Shown piece after piece: positions 1 through 7,575 of a stretch of DNA of 10,503 bases (within the stretch, counting starts at the first letter, position 1; every line of letters starts with the position of its first letter). The DNA is from Cloacibacterium sp046296655 (GTDB lineage: Bacteria; Bacteroidota; Bacteroidia; Flavobacteriales; Weeksellaceae): assembly GCA_046296655.1 (NCBI GenBank), contig JBKBLE010000041.1:1-10503 (forward strand), written 5' to 3'. The notes under the pieces are model-generated. The model made no database searches, was not told the origin of the DNA, and worked only from the letters and a program-made list of their open reading frames with translations. Position numbers and translations under genes: made by a program.

Positions 1-17
1 TTTTTTTGTTGTGCAAC

Positions 18-34
18 CTCAAAGATACTTTGAG
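18..34. repeat. Perfect 7-bp inverted repeat
   Basis: CTCAAAG and CTTTGAG are separated by the 3-nt loop ATA. No run of T follows directly on either strand, so it is not a convincing intrinsic terminator. It could be a small intergenic palindrome, a protein-binding site, or part of a terminator for a gene to the left. Its size and 3-nt loop resemble the hairpins around the transposase at 7057-7509, but the flanking GATTTC motif is absent. Confidence 0.4.
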
Positions 35-102
35 TTACTTTAATTCCTTCTTATTTTTTTATTTAGGACGCTATTGAAATGATAAAATATTATTTTGACA
101 AA

Positions 103-128
103 AAAACATTGATTTTTATCAGAAAATC
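103..128 (-). terminator. Weak candidate terminator of tamB
   Basis: Read on the - strand, GATTTT and AAAATC form a 6-bp stem with a 6-nt loop (128 down to 111). A seven-T run follows after a few bases (down to about 101). It begins 13 nt past the tamB stop codon, a sensible place for a terminator. The stem is almost all A-T pairs, so it would be weak, and such structures arise easily in AT-rich DNA. Confidence 0.3.
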
Positions 129-140
129 TCTAAAAATGTA

Positions 141-3100
141 TCACTTAGCAGAATCAATTTTAATGGTTTCGGGTTTATTTTTATTAGAATTCTTTAAAGA
201 ATCTTTCACTTTATTTTTCTTTTTGAAAAGATTATTAAAGCTTTTACTATACACTACACCCGCTCCATAAGTTTGGTTGGCTGTAGAATTTAGCGTAGTT
301 CCTAAACCTAAGTTAGAAGGCTTAGAATAAGCTCTAAGGATTAATGAACCATCATTTTTCTTAGATACATCATATTCTATAATTCCTTCACCAGAAAGAT
401 AATTTCCGTATGTATTTTCAGTTTTCGCAACAGGAATTCCAAAACCAGTTTTCAGTGTAACTCTTGGCGAAAGAATAAAATTACCACCAATATTGGCTCT
501 ATCTGCAGTATTAGAAGCTTGGTCACCTTTGATGTAATTTAAGTCAATTTGGAACTGCTCACTAATCGTATTGATTACGTTGCCCAATTGTTTTAATACC
601 AAATTATACCCCAAATCAGAACCCACATTCCCGATATTGATATTTCCAAATCCACCTGTACTAGAAGTATTGAAATTATTGAGAAGCAATACAGAACCAA
701 ACTGTAGCGTTTTTTCGTCATTATTGCTCATTCTTACCATCAAAGCTTCTTTTACCTGAGAAGAAACATCTGGCGCTTGAACATCAAACTCAATTTTAGG
801 ATTTCTAAGATTTTGGGTAATTTTCGTTTGAAGCATTACATTAATCGGCGGCAAATTACCAACTCCTAAATATTCTGTAGCATTAGAAACTGTTCTGTAA
901 TAATTTGCAGTAATATTCAATGCTGGATTAAATGGATCTCCATCCCAAGAAATGCTGCTCAATTTATCAATTTGAAAGGTTTTTTCAAGAATTGCTTTAG
1001 AAATATACGTTCCGTTTTCCACAGAATATGTTCCATCGAGAGAAATTCTTCCATTTGGTTTCATGACAAATTTTAATTTATCTGAATCTCCTCTCACCAC
1101 AATATCTCCGATATCATCTCCCACCAAAACACTTACGGTAGAACCTTTGTCAACACTCAAAAGAAGGTTAATATCCATATTTACCCCTTTTTTCGTTCCT
1201 TCGTCAATACTTACCACACCTGTTTTGTCTTCTTTTAAGAATCTGAGCATTTTAAACTCATCGACAGAAGAGGTGGTATTACTATTTAAGGTAAAAATAC
1301 TGTTATTCAAAATTTGGAAAGGCTCTGAATCTGTTGGCGTATCTTTACCTGCATTAATACTGAGTTTCCCATTGTCAAAGCCTACATACAAGTCACCTTT
1401 TCCATAAATTTTACCCCAGAATAAATCAAAATCGCTTTGTTTGGTATCCAAAAGCATCAAATTATCCGAAGTAATTAAGACGTTGGCTCCAATATTAGAA
1501 AGATTACTCAAATTAATTTGCGCCAATGAAAGCGTTCCCGAAGAATTATTTCTTCCGTCTCTAATTTTTACAGGTTCAGTAACTAAAATGTTTCCGTTTT
1601 GCAACAAGACAGTAGCATCTGCAAAAGTATAATCTACTCCATTAAAATTAACTTTCAGTCCAAAATCCTTTAAAGCAATATCTCCACCGTAATTAATATC
1701 ATTCAGCGGACCGTTAATCGCTACAATTCCCGTTGCTTTCCCACGGAAATTAGAGAAAATATTAGTCACAAAAGCCTGCACAAACCCAAGATTAAATTCT
1801 TGCAAATCTGCAGTCAAATTTAATGTAGGAGAAGTGGTATTATTATCTATAGTTCCTTTTACTTCTAATTGATTTTTTCCAAGAAATTCAGAAGAAAGGA
1901 TTTTTGCATTAATGTCAAAAATATTAGGTTGAGCACTATTTTTTGCAGAAATCACCATATCTCCCAATTGTTTTCCGCTTAAGAAAATGTCTTTAACTTC
2001 TAAATCAATCAAAGGTTCGAAGCTGGTTTTGCTCATTTTCAACTGTATGTTTCCATTGGCAATTCCTTTTAGGTCAAGATTTCCTTTTTGGCTCGGTAAT
2101 AAATCTATAATTTTAGAAATTTCTACATTTTTTACATCTATATCTGCAGTGAAATCTTTGGCATCTTTAAAAGTCGCTTCCTTTACAAATAATTCGCTTT
2201 CCTCAGAATACAATCGAAGATTTTTAATGAGAAAATCTCCCGTTTTCTTACGATAAGTTATGCTATGATTAAGTTCTGGAGACGTATCTACATTCCAAGT
2301 AAAATTGTTCAGCTTCAGTTCTGTTGGCTCGAATCTTATTACGTAATCTCCATTTGCATCTACACTTTGATTGAGATTAATGGCATAAGATTTCAAGGTT
2401 TCATTTTCTTCATCTTCTAACGTTCCCAGTTTGAAATTCGCAGCCAAGTGAAGCAATGTATTATTTTCGTTTCTACCAGTAAGCGTAACGTCTCTCAATA
2501 CATTTTTGCTGTATTCTATTCTACCAATATTGGCGAAAATTTGTTCAGAAGGATTTGCCGTATTGATTCTGATGATCACATTATTAATCATCGCAGAATC
2601 TTTGGTCACCTTATTTTCGTCTAGTTTATATTCTGGATTTGCCTGCGCCAAAAGTCTGTCTGCTTGAGAAATCTCTTGCTTTTTAGTCAAAATATATTTC
2701 AATGAAGTCGAATTAAGATTCAGAACTAAATCATTGGTGTTTCCGTTATACGAACCGTCAATTTTAGCACCTTCAGGAATTTTTAAATTCGGTTCAAAAT
2801 AATTCACCAGTTTTTGACTTACATCAAAATTGTAGGTAAACTGTTGACCTTTGTACAATCTTGTTTGTGGATTTCCTACCAAAATTTTATCAAAACCATT
2901 TTGGAACATTTTTCCTAAATCTCCCAAGTTATATTTTCCAGAAATGTTTCCTTTTACCACATTCGGAATATCTGCATCTACAATTCTGTTTCCGTTTTCG
3001 AAGTAGGCTTTTACGCTACCATTCGGAACGTCTATTTTTTGGTCACCTGCGTAGAAAATCACATTATTGAGTTGCGCATCAAGATTCATATCATTCAAAT

Positions 3101-4913
3101 CCTTGAATGCTAATTTTCCATCAATGTTTCCACTGAAAACTGATTTTCCGTTACCTTGAACTCCGAAATAACTCAAATTAAGATAATCTATATTTCCTTT
3201 GATATCAGCAAAAAGTCTTGGCGTAGAAAAGTCAATTTTTCCTGTTATTTTTCCTTTAGCTTCTTCATCATTAATGGTGATAATTCCGTTATATTGTTTT
3301 TGATTAAGTGTTCCGTCTAGATATAGATTGTTAATGGTTTTTCCTGTGATATCAATTTTAGAAATTTTAGATTTGGTTCTTAAAGTCAACGTATTAACAT
3401 CAAAACCTCTTCCATCTACATTAAATCTCCCCGAAATTAAACCTACCGCATTGTTTTTAGTAATCGCAGAAGTATTGAAATCTTTCACGTCTAAAACACC
3501 AACATATCGAGGATTTTGCAGGTTAATATCAGACAAAACAATATCTGCATTGGCTCTACCAATAGTTGTAATAGCATTTCCTTTGGCAATTACTCTTTTT
3601 GGCGAAACATCTACCGCTCCTTTGTACTGAATTCTTCCAAAAGGATCTGCGAAATTCTTCATTTTATTAGCTACAAAACTCGGAACCATCGCTCGAAGTG
3701 CAGGATAAGTAAAATTGGTGGAGATATCGTTTGTTACAATATTGAAATTCCCATTCAATAAATCTTTAAACTTAGTATTGGGTGTGTAAATATTTACATT
3801 TTCTCCTGTTAAAAGGAAATCATTGAGTTTGAAATTATTCAGCGGCCCATTCATCTCTCCCGAAAGATTGATGGCAGTATAATTGTCCCATTTTGTTGCA
3901 AAATAGGAAATATCATAACCTGAAACTGCACTTCCGCGCTTCATTTTCATTTCCCAATTCACTTTATTATTGAAATCTTGCCACTTGGTTTCTTTGTCTA
4001 AATGAAAAGTAAGGTCGCCTTGTAAAAGCGAATGATCGGTATAAAGTGTTAAATCCTTTAAACTCAAAAATTCCTTAGACATCGAAAAATCTGTAGAAAA
4101 TGTATCTAAAATGTGTACTTTTCCCCATCTTTTGGTCTTAAAACTAAGATTATTAATTCTAGCAGAAATATCTGGTCCAGAAATATTAAGATGCGGTGCA
4201 ATAAGATTTACATTTTCTGCTTGCAACCATTTTCCTTCGTCTCCATCGTGATTTTGATTAATGATAGAAATTTTAGAATTTAAAATAACCACCCTAGAAT
4301 TGAGTTTGAAAGGAGGTTTTTTAGGGTCACTTGGTTTTCCACTATCAAATTTGGTAATAAATCTGTTGAAATTATCTATAGAATCACCTTTATAAGTCAC
4401 CACTTTTACATCTGCTTCAGAAAGCGTCAATGTAGAGAAATCAAGTTGTCTAGATTTTCCAATTTTCAAGATTGATAACCAGTCAGAATCTGCTCTAAAT
4501 TGCTTGGCAAAAATTAAATCATTATTTCTGTCGTCTTTTATTCTAAGACCATGAATAATAACATCTCCCAGAATATTCACTTCTACTTTTTCTTTGGATA
4601 TTTTTACTCCAAAGTCTTCTTCCAAAAATCCTAAAGCTCTACTGGCTGCATAATCCTTAGTTGCAGGAAGATTGATAATAATTAAAAAAGTAAGAAATAA
4701 AAAAGACGCAATTGCGGCAAACCAAAGGAACAATTTGGCCCACCAAGAAAACTTTTGTACATCTTCTACAGCCTGAGCTACAGTTTCTTTGGCGGCTTCT
4801 ACAGGATGTTCTATGGTGTGTTTTACGCCTTCTGCAACATCAGTTATTTTTTCACCAACTTTTTCTGAAATTGGTTTGTTGTTTTCGGAGTTATTATTTT
4901 CTAAATTTGCCAT
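141..4913 (-). CDS. tamB: TamB-type translocation and assembly module protein (DUF490)
   Basis: The 1590-residue product is a TamB/AsmA-like protein of the diderm envelope. The family forms a long hydrophobic beta-groove spanning the periplasm, works with the Omp85 protein TamA or its Bacteroidota relative TamL, and is implicated in outer-membrane protein assembly or phospholipid transport. Residues 1-55 are a hydrophilic, probably amphipathic cytoplasmic segment, and about 57-81 (FSWWAKLFLWFAAIASFLF onward) is the single membrane anchor. Repetitive beta-rich sequence follows, with many 'G.I.G' and 'L.G.I.G' turns. The last 400 or so residues resemble the DUF490 domain and end near GAGVVYSKSF. 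A Lys/Asn-rich tail of about 35 residues closes the protein. The length is normal for Bacteroidota and longer than the E. coli protein. The ATG at 4913 precedes MANLENN and has no Shine-Dalgarno sequence. No tamA is in the window. The gene diverges from tsaD with a 5-bp gap. The family call is firm; the exact cargo is unknown. Confidence 0.9.
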   Translation of the reverse strand: MANLENNNSENNKPISEKVGEKITDVAEGVKHTIEHPVEAAKETVAQAVEDVQKFSWWAKLFLWFAAIASFLFLTFLIIINLPATKDYAASRALGFLEEDFGVKISKEKVEVNILGDVIIHGLRIKDDRNNDLIFAKQFRADSDWLSILKIGKSRQLDFSTLTLSEADVKVVTYKGDSIDNFNRFITKFDSGKPSDPKKPPFKLNSRVVILNSKISIINQNHDGDEGKWLQAENVNLIAPHLNISGPDISARINNLSFKTKRWGKVHILDTFSTDFSMSKEFLSLKDLTLYTDHSLLQGDLTFHLDKETKWQDFNNKVNWEMKMKRGSAVSGYDISYFATKWDNYTAINLSGEMNGPLNNFKLNDFLLTGENVNIYTPNTKFKDLLNGNFNIVTNDISTNFTYPALRAMVPSFVANKMKNFADPFGRIQYKGAVDVSPKRVIAKGNAITTIGRANADIVLSDINLQNPRYVGVLDVKDFNTSAITKNNAVGLISGRFNVDGRGFDVNTLTLRTKSKISKIDITGKTINNLYLDGTLNQKQYNGIITINDEEAKGKITGKIDFSTPRLFADIKGNIDYLNLSYFGVQGNGKSVFSGNIDGKLAFKDLNDMNLDAQLNNVIFYAGDQKIDVPNGSVKAYFENGNRIVDADIPNVVKGNISGKYNLGDLGKMFQNGFDKILVGNPQTRLYKGQQFTYNFDVSQKLVNYFEPNLKIPEGAKIDGSYNGNTNDLVLNLNSTSLKYILTKKQEISQADRLLAQANPEYKLDENKVTKDSAMINNVIIRINTANPSEQIFANIGRIEYSKNVLRDVTLTGRNENNTLLHLAANFKLGTLEDEENETLKSYAINLNQSVDANGDYVIRFEPTELKLNNFTWNVDTSPELNHSITYRKKTGDFLIKNLRLYSEESELFVKEATFKDAKDFTADIDVKNVEISKIIDLLPSQKGNLDLKGIANGNIQLKMSKTSFEPLIDLEVKDIFLSGKQLGDMVISAKNSAQPNIFDINAKILSSEFLGKNQLEVKGTIDNNTTSPTLNLTADLQEFNLGFVQAFVTNIFSNFRGKATGIVAINGPLNDINYGGDIALKDFGLKVNFNGVDYTFADATVLLQNGNILVTEPVKIRDGRNNSSGTLSLAQINLSNLSNIGANVLITSDNLMLLDTKQSDFDLFWGKIYGKGDLYVGFDNGKLSINAGKDTPTDSEPFQILNNSIFTLNSNTTSSVDEFKMLRFLKEDKTGVVSIDEGTKKGVNMDINLLLSVDKGSTVSVLVGDDIGDIVVRGDSDKLKFVMKPNGRISLDGTYSVENGTYISKAILEKTFQIDKLSSISWDGDPFNPALNITANYYRTVSNATEYLGVGNLPPINVMLQTKITQNLRNPKIEFDVQAPDVSSQVKEALMVRMSNNDEKTLQFGSVLLLNNFNTSSTGGFGNINIGNVGSDLGYNLVLKQLGNVINTISEQFQIDLNYIKGDQASNTADRANIGGNFILSPRVTLKTGFGIPVAKTENTYGNYLSGEGIIEYDVSKKNDGSLILRAYSKPSNLGLGTTLNSTANQTYGAGVVYSKSFNNLFKKKNKVKDSLKNSNKNKPETIKIDSAK
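4879..4909 (+). promoter_or_regulatory. Candidate Bacteroidota promoter for tsaD
   Basis: TAAATTTG at 4902-4909 is an exact match to the Bacteroidota -7 consensus TAnnTTTG. A TTG at 4879-4881 lies 20 nt upstream, within the spacing usual for the -33 element. The implied start site falls around 4913-4916, leaving only a few bases before the tsaD ATG at 4919, so the mRNA would be nearly leaderless. The box overlaps codons 2-4 of tamB on the other strand, so the match could also be a by-product of coding sequence. Confidence 0.45.
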
Positions 4914-4918
4914 TAATT

Positions 4919-5935
4919 ATGAATGAACCAATTATTTTAGGAATAGAATCTTCTTGTGATGATACTTCTGCTGCCATTATTAACGGAAATAAAATCCTTT
5001 CTAATATAGCAGCGAATCAAACGGTACACCAAGAATATGGTGGCGTAGTTCCAGAATTGGCTTCTAGAGCCCACCAACAAAACATTATTCCTGTAGTGGA
5101 AAAATCCTTCACTAAAGCAAATATACAACAAAAAGATATTTCTGCCATAGGATTTACTCGCGGACCTGGACTTTTAGGTTCTCTACTTGTAGGAACTTCT
5201 TTTGCCAAATCTTTGGCGATGAGTTTAGATGTTCCATTGATTGAAGTTAACCATCTTCAGGCGCATATTCTTTGTCACTTTATCGAAGATGCAAATCCGA
5301 TGCCACCAAAATTTCCATTTTTGTGTCTTACCGTTTCTGGAGGACACACCATGATTGTTTTGGTGAAAGATTACTTCGATATGGAAATCATTGGAAAAAC
5401 CATAGACGATGCAGCTGGTGAAGCTTTTGACAAAATCGGAAAAATCATGGGATTAGATTATCCTGCAGGTCCAATTATCGATAAACTCGCTAAATTAGGA
5501 AATCCTGATGCTTTTATTTTTGGAAAACCTAAACTCGAAAACTACGATTATTCATTCAGCGGAATTAAAACTTCGGTTTTATATTTCCTTCAAAAACAAC
5601 TGAAAGAAAACCCAAATTTCATTCAAGAAAATGTAGAAAATCTTTGTGCTTCTGTTCAAAAAACCATCATTGATGTATTGATGAAAAAATTAGAAAAAGC
5701 TGCCTTTGATTATGATGTAAAAGAAGTAGCGATTGCAGGTGGAGTTTCTGCTAATTCTGGTTTGAGAGAAGCCATGCAGAATAATGTAGAAAAATTAGGC
5801 TGGAATGTTTACATCCCGAAATTTGAATATACTACAGACAATGCAGCAATGATTGCCATGGTAGCAAAACTAAAATTCGAACGTGGAGAATTTACAGATT
5901 TAAGAACCAGCGCAACTGCAAGATATGATATGTAA
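4919..5935 (+). CDS. tsaD: tRNA N6-adenosine threonylcarbamoyltransferase TsaD
   Basis: TsaD (formerly Gcp/YgjD/Kae1) transfers the threonylcarbamoyl group from threonylcarbamoyl-AMP to A37 of ANN-decoding tRNAs, forming t6A in the cytoplasm with TsaB and TsaE. The protein has 338 residues, the usual length. It shows the ASKHA-fold landmarks in order: GIESSCDDTSAAI (8-20), RGPGLLGSLLVG (81-92), the metal-binding pair His112 and His116 in NHLQAH, SGGHT (140-144), DDAAGEAFDKIG (163-174), YPAGP (181-185), YSFSGIKTS (211-219), AGGVSANSGLR (273-283) and TDNAAMIA (306-313) with the metal ligand Asp. The ATG at 4919 puts MNEPIILGIESS at the N-terminus, as in the family. A longer in-frame reading from 4712 would only add antisense tamB sequence. 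It diverges from tamB by 5 bp and is followed by DUF808 after 85 nt. Partners tsaB and tsaE are not in the window. Confidence 0.97.
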   Translation: MNEPIILGIESSCDDTSAAIINGNKILSNIAANQTVHQEYGGVVPELASRAHQQNIIPVVEKSFTKANIQQKDISAIGFTRGPGLLGSLLVGTSFAKSLAMSLDVPLIEVNHLQAHILCHFIEDANPMPPKFPFLCLTVSGGHTMIVLVKDYFDMEIIGKTIDDAAGEAFDKIGKIMGLDYPAGPIIDKLAKLGNPDAFIFGKPKLENYDYSFSGIKTSVLYFLQKQLKENPNFIQENVENLCASVQKTIIDVLMKKLEKAAFDYDVKEVAIAGGVSANSGLREAMQNNVEKLGWNVYIPKFEYTTDNAAMIAMVAKLKFERGEFTDLRTSATARYDM

Positions 5936-5966
5936 TGATGATGAGTGATGAAAAACAATAATATCG

Positions 5967-5974
5967 TAACTTTA
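5967..5974 (+). promoter_or_regulatory. Possible -7 box upstream of the DUF808 gene
   Basis: TAACTTTA matches TAnnTTTG at all fixed positions but the last. It lies 46 nt before the DUF808 start codon. It is the start of a 15-nt string (TAACTTTAAATTTTT, 5967-5981) that also occurs upstream of the asparaginase gene at 9150-9164. No TTG lies at the right distance upstream, so this is a weak candidate. The tsaD-DUF808 gap is 85 nt and holds no terminator-like hairpin, so readthrough from tsaD is also possible. Confidence 0.25.
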
Positions 5975-6020
5975 AATTTTTTAAAACAAATTCATAATTT
6001 ATAACACACAACTAAAATAT

Positions 6021-6902
6021 ATGGCATCAGGATTTTTTGCAATTTTAGATGATATCGCCGCATTGATGGACGATGTAGCTGTTGCTAGTAAACTGGCAAC
6101 CAAAAAAACCGCAGGAATTTTAGGAGACGACTTGGCTGTAAACGCCGAAAAAGCGACAGGCTTCCTTTCTTCTAGAGAATTACCTGTACTTTGGGCAATT
6201 ACCAAAGGCTCATTTCTTAACAAATTAATTATTTTACCCATTATTTTTGGATTAAACTGGTTATTTCCTGCAGCCATCAAAATCATTTTGGTGATTGGTG
6301 GTTTATATCTGGCTTATGAAGGTGCCGAAAAAATTATAGAATTTTTCTTTCATAAAAATGACCACAAAACAGAACACGAAGAAGCTTTAGACGTGATGGA
6401 CGATCCTATCACTGCAGAAAAAGCAAAAGTAAAATCTGCTATCACTACTGATTTTATTTTGTCCTTAGAAATTGTAATTATTGCATTAGGTTCTGTTTTA
6501 GATAAACCATTATTAAACCAAATCCTAACCGTTACAGTCGTTTCAATCATAGCTACAGTAGGTGTTTACGGAATTGTAGCTTTAATTGTAAGAATGGATG
6601 ACGCAGGTTACAAACTGCAAAAAAAATCAAGAAAAGAAAGCGTAATTTTATTTAATTTGGGTCAATTGCTTATCAATATGTTACCTTGGGTAATTAAAAT
6701 TTTAGGAGTAGTGGGTACTATTGCTTTAATTTTAGTAGCTGGAGGAATTTTCCTACACAATGTAGAATATTTACATCATCTGGTTGAAGATTTACCTACA
6801 CCTGCTATTGTCAATGAATTTGGCGCTGGAATTATTGGCGGTTTATTGATGGTAATTTTGATTACAATTGGCAAAAAAATTATTTCACTGTTCAAAAAGT
6901 AA
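6021..6902 (+). CDS. DUF808 (YedI-like) inner-membrane protein
   Basis: The 293-residue protein matches the DUF808/YedI family, an uncharacterised set of inner-membrane proteins of about this length. Family marks are the N-terminus MASGFFAILDDIAALMDDVA, followed by LATKKTAGILGDDLAVNAEKA (23-43) and the ELPVLWAITKGS segment (53-64). Hydrophobic segments lie at about 69-99, 143-160, 166-191, 215-245 and 265-290, predicting several membrane passes. The charged segment 111-140 (His, Asp, Glu and Lys-rich) is probably a soluble loop. No signal peptide is evident. The ATG at 6021 gives the conserved family N-terminus and is preceded by A-rich sequence rather than a Shine-Dalgarno site. It follows tsaD on the same strand by 85 nt, but no functional link is known. 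The molecular function of the family is not established, and none is inferred here. Confidence 0.88.
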   Translation: MASGFFAILDDIAALMDDVAVASKLATKKTAGILGDDLAVNAEKATGFLSSRELPVLWAITKGSFLNKLIILPIIFGLNWLFPAAIKIILVIGGLYLAYEGAEKIIEFFFHKNDHKTEHEEALDVMDDPITAEKAKVKSAITTDFILSLEIVIIALGSVLDKPLLNQILTVTVVSIIATVGVYGIVALIVRMDDAGYKLQKKSRKESVILFNLGQLLINMLPWVIKILGVVGTIALILVAGGIFLHNVEYLHHLVEDLPTPAIVNEFGAGIIGGLLMVILITIGKKIISLFKK

Positions 6903-6905
6903 TGA

Positions 6906-6945
6906 ACACTGATAACGCAAATTTTAAGGATTTTTGCTGAACATA
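6906..6945. repeat. Intergenic GATAACGCAAAT-type sequence with small hairpin
   Basis: Between the DUF808 stop and the left hairpin array, GCAAA (6917-6921) and TTTGC (6933-6937) can pair around an 11-nt loop. The string CTGATAACGCAAATTTT resembles the reverse complement of 8437-8451 (GCAGATTACGCTGAT) in the rsmE-trmH gap. Such '-GATTACGC-' strings look like degenerate intergenic repeats often seen in flavobacteria. That is recollection, not a search result. No T-run follows, so a terminator role is doubtful. Confidence 0.25.
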
Positions 6946-6955
6946 AAGAAAATTA

Positions 6956-6974
6956 GGTACAAAGTACCGAAATC
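6956..6974 (-). repeat. REP hairpin A, left outer
   Basis: GGTAC-AAA-GTACC (6956-6968) forms a 5-bp stem with a 3-nt loop and is followed by GAAATC (6969-6974). On the - strand it reads GATTTC then GGTAC-TTT-GTACC. This is the same layout as hairpins C, D and F, with a different but still complementary stem. Confidence 0.7.
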
Positions 6975-6979
6975 AATAG

Positions 6980-6998
6980 CAAAGTGTGGAGCACTTTG
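6980..6998 (-). repeat. Middle hairpin B of the left array
   Basis: CAAAGTG and CACTTTG form a perfect 7-bp stem around the 5-nt loop TGGAG. On the - strand it is followed by CTATTGATTTC and hairpin A. The right-hand counterpart E is followed by CTAATGATATC and hairpin F. The sixth base pair is T-A here and G-C in E, a compensatory difference. Confidence 0.7.
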
Positions 6999-7022
6999 GC
7001 AAAAATAAGCCATACCAAAAAA

Positions 7023-7041
7023 GGTGCGAAGCACCGAAATC
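7023..7041 (-). repeat. REP hairpin C, left inner
   Basis: GGTGC-GAA-GCACC (7023-7035) is followed by GAAATC (7036-7041), 15 nt before the transposase ATG. On the - strand it reads GATTTC then GGTGC-TTC-GCACC. Compared with hairpin A, the fourth stem pair is G-C instead of A-T, so both bases of the pair changed together. It would form in the 5' leader of any transcript of the transposase gene. Confidence 0.7.
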
Positions 7042-7056
7042 TAAAAAACTATTAAA

Positions 7057-7509
7057 ATGGGACAATCTTTAGTAAAAAATTATATTCACATCACGTTTAG
7101 TACCAAAAATAGAAATAATTTAATTACTGAAGATATTGAAGAAGAACTCTACAATTATATAGGAGGAATTTGCAAAAATTTAAAATGTAATCCTCTAAAA
7201 ATTGGTGGGTACAAAAACCACGTTCATATTTTGTGTTTATTACATAAAAACGTGGCGCTATCAAATTTAATTGAAAAAATAAAGTCTCATTCATCAAAAT
7301 GGATTAAAACTAAAGGAGATAAATTTAAAATTTTCTATTGGCAAAATGGTTATGGAAGTTTTTCTGTAAATCCGAGAGAGGTTAATAAAGTAGTTGATTA
7401 TATTAAGAATCAAAAAGAACATCATAGAACAAAAGGTTTTCAAGAAGAGTTTTTGCTATTTTTGAAAAATTATGAAATTGAGTTTGATGAAAAATATATT
7501 TGGGATTGA
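7057..7509 (+). CDS. REP-associated tyrosine transposase (IS200/IS605-like, Y1 HUH)
   Basis: The 150-residue protein is a Y1-family transposase of the IS200-like or RAYT kind. These are single-stranded DNA endonucleases that cut at the foot of hairpins through a 5'-phosphotyrosine link. The HUH metal-binding motif is His55-Val-His57 in GGYKNHVHIL (50-59). The catalytic tyrosine is probably Tyr115 in VVDYIKNQKEHH, with Gln119 completing the YxxxQ pattern seen in the family. WQNGYGSFSV (95-104) is a typical RAYT-type block. Nothing is visibly truncated and both catalytic motifs are intact, so the enzyme may be active. The ATG at 7057 gives MGQSLVKNYIHITFSTKN, a normal family N-terminus. No tnpB is nearby. 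The TGA stop overlaps the GATTTC motif of hairpin D. The gene separates DUF808 from rsmE and has no likely functional link to either. Confidence 0.92.
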   Translation: MGQSLVKNYIHITFSTKNRNNLITEDIEEELYNYIGGICKNLKCNPLKIGGYKNHVHILCLLHKNVALSNLIEKIKSHSSKWIKTKGDKFKIFYWQNGYGSFSVNPREVNKVVDYIKNQKEHHRTKGFQEEFLLFLKNYEIEFDEKYIWD

Positions 7510-7526
7510 TTTCGCCACTTCGTGGC
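7508..7526 (+). repeat. REP hairpin D, right inner
   Basis: GATTTC (7508-7513) is followed by GCCAC-TTC-GTGGC (7514-7526), a 5-bp stem with a TTC loop. The first two bases of GATTTC belong to the TGA stop codon of the transposase, so gene and repeat are fused. The stem-loop is identical to hairpin F, and the two differ only at one base of the leading hexamer. Confidence 0.75.
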
Positions 7527-7550
7527 TTCGAAAAATTAATTTTAATTTTA

Positions 7551-7570
7551 CAAAGGGCTAAAGCCCTTTG
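7551..7570 (+). repeat. Middle hairpin E of the right array
   Basis: CAAAGGGC and GCCCTTTG form a perfect 8-bp stem around the loop TAAA. It occupies the same place in the right array as hairpin B in the left, 24 nt beyond the inner hairpin and 11 nt before the outer one. It could also slow transcription leaving the transposase gene, but no T-run follows. Confidence 0.75.
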
Positions 7571-7575
7571 CTAAT

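Larger units (their letters stand above)
1..140. other. Non-coding stretch downstream of tamB
   Basis: This AT-rich segment follows the tamB stop codon on the - strand and runs to the window edge. No open frame in it resembles a protein: the only + frame that begins here runs into antisense tamB sequence. It holds the short perfect hairpin at 18-34 and the weak terminator-like hairpin at 103-128. The next gene to the left lies outside the window, so its orientation is unknown. Confidence 0.6.

Noticed and set aside
84..96. AAAATA-T-TATTTT palindrome as a terminator or operator
   Set aside because: It is pure A/T in AT-rich DNA, has no T-tail, and is expected by chance.
79..270. Small + strand open frame at the left end
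   Set aside because: Most of it is antisense to the tamB 3' end, and the product is low-complexity Phe/Leu/Lys sequence.
571..3761. Several + strand open frames of 60-114 codons within tamB
   Set aside because: They lie wholly antisense to a continuous, family-consistent tamB frame and show no protein motifs of their own.
4712..4918. In-frame N-terminal extension of tsaD
   Set aside because: It would add 69 residues that are antisense to the tamB anchor region and unlike any TsaD N-terminus; the ATG at 4919 gives the normal start.
5118..5125. TATATTTG on the - strand as the tamB promoter
   Set aside because: It matches the -7 box but lies about 200 nt inside tsaD and has no TTG at suitable spacing upstream.
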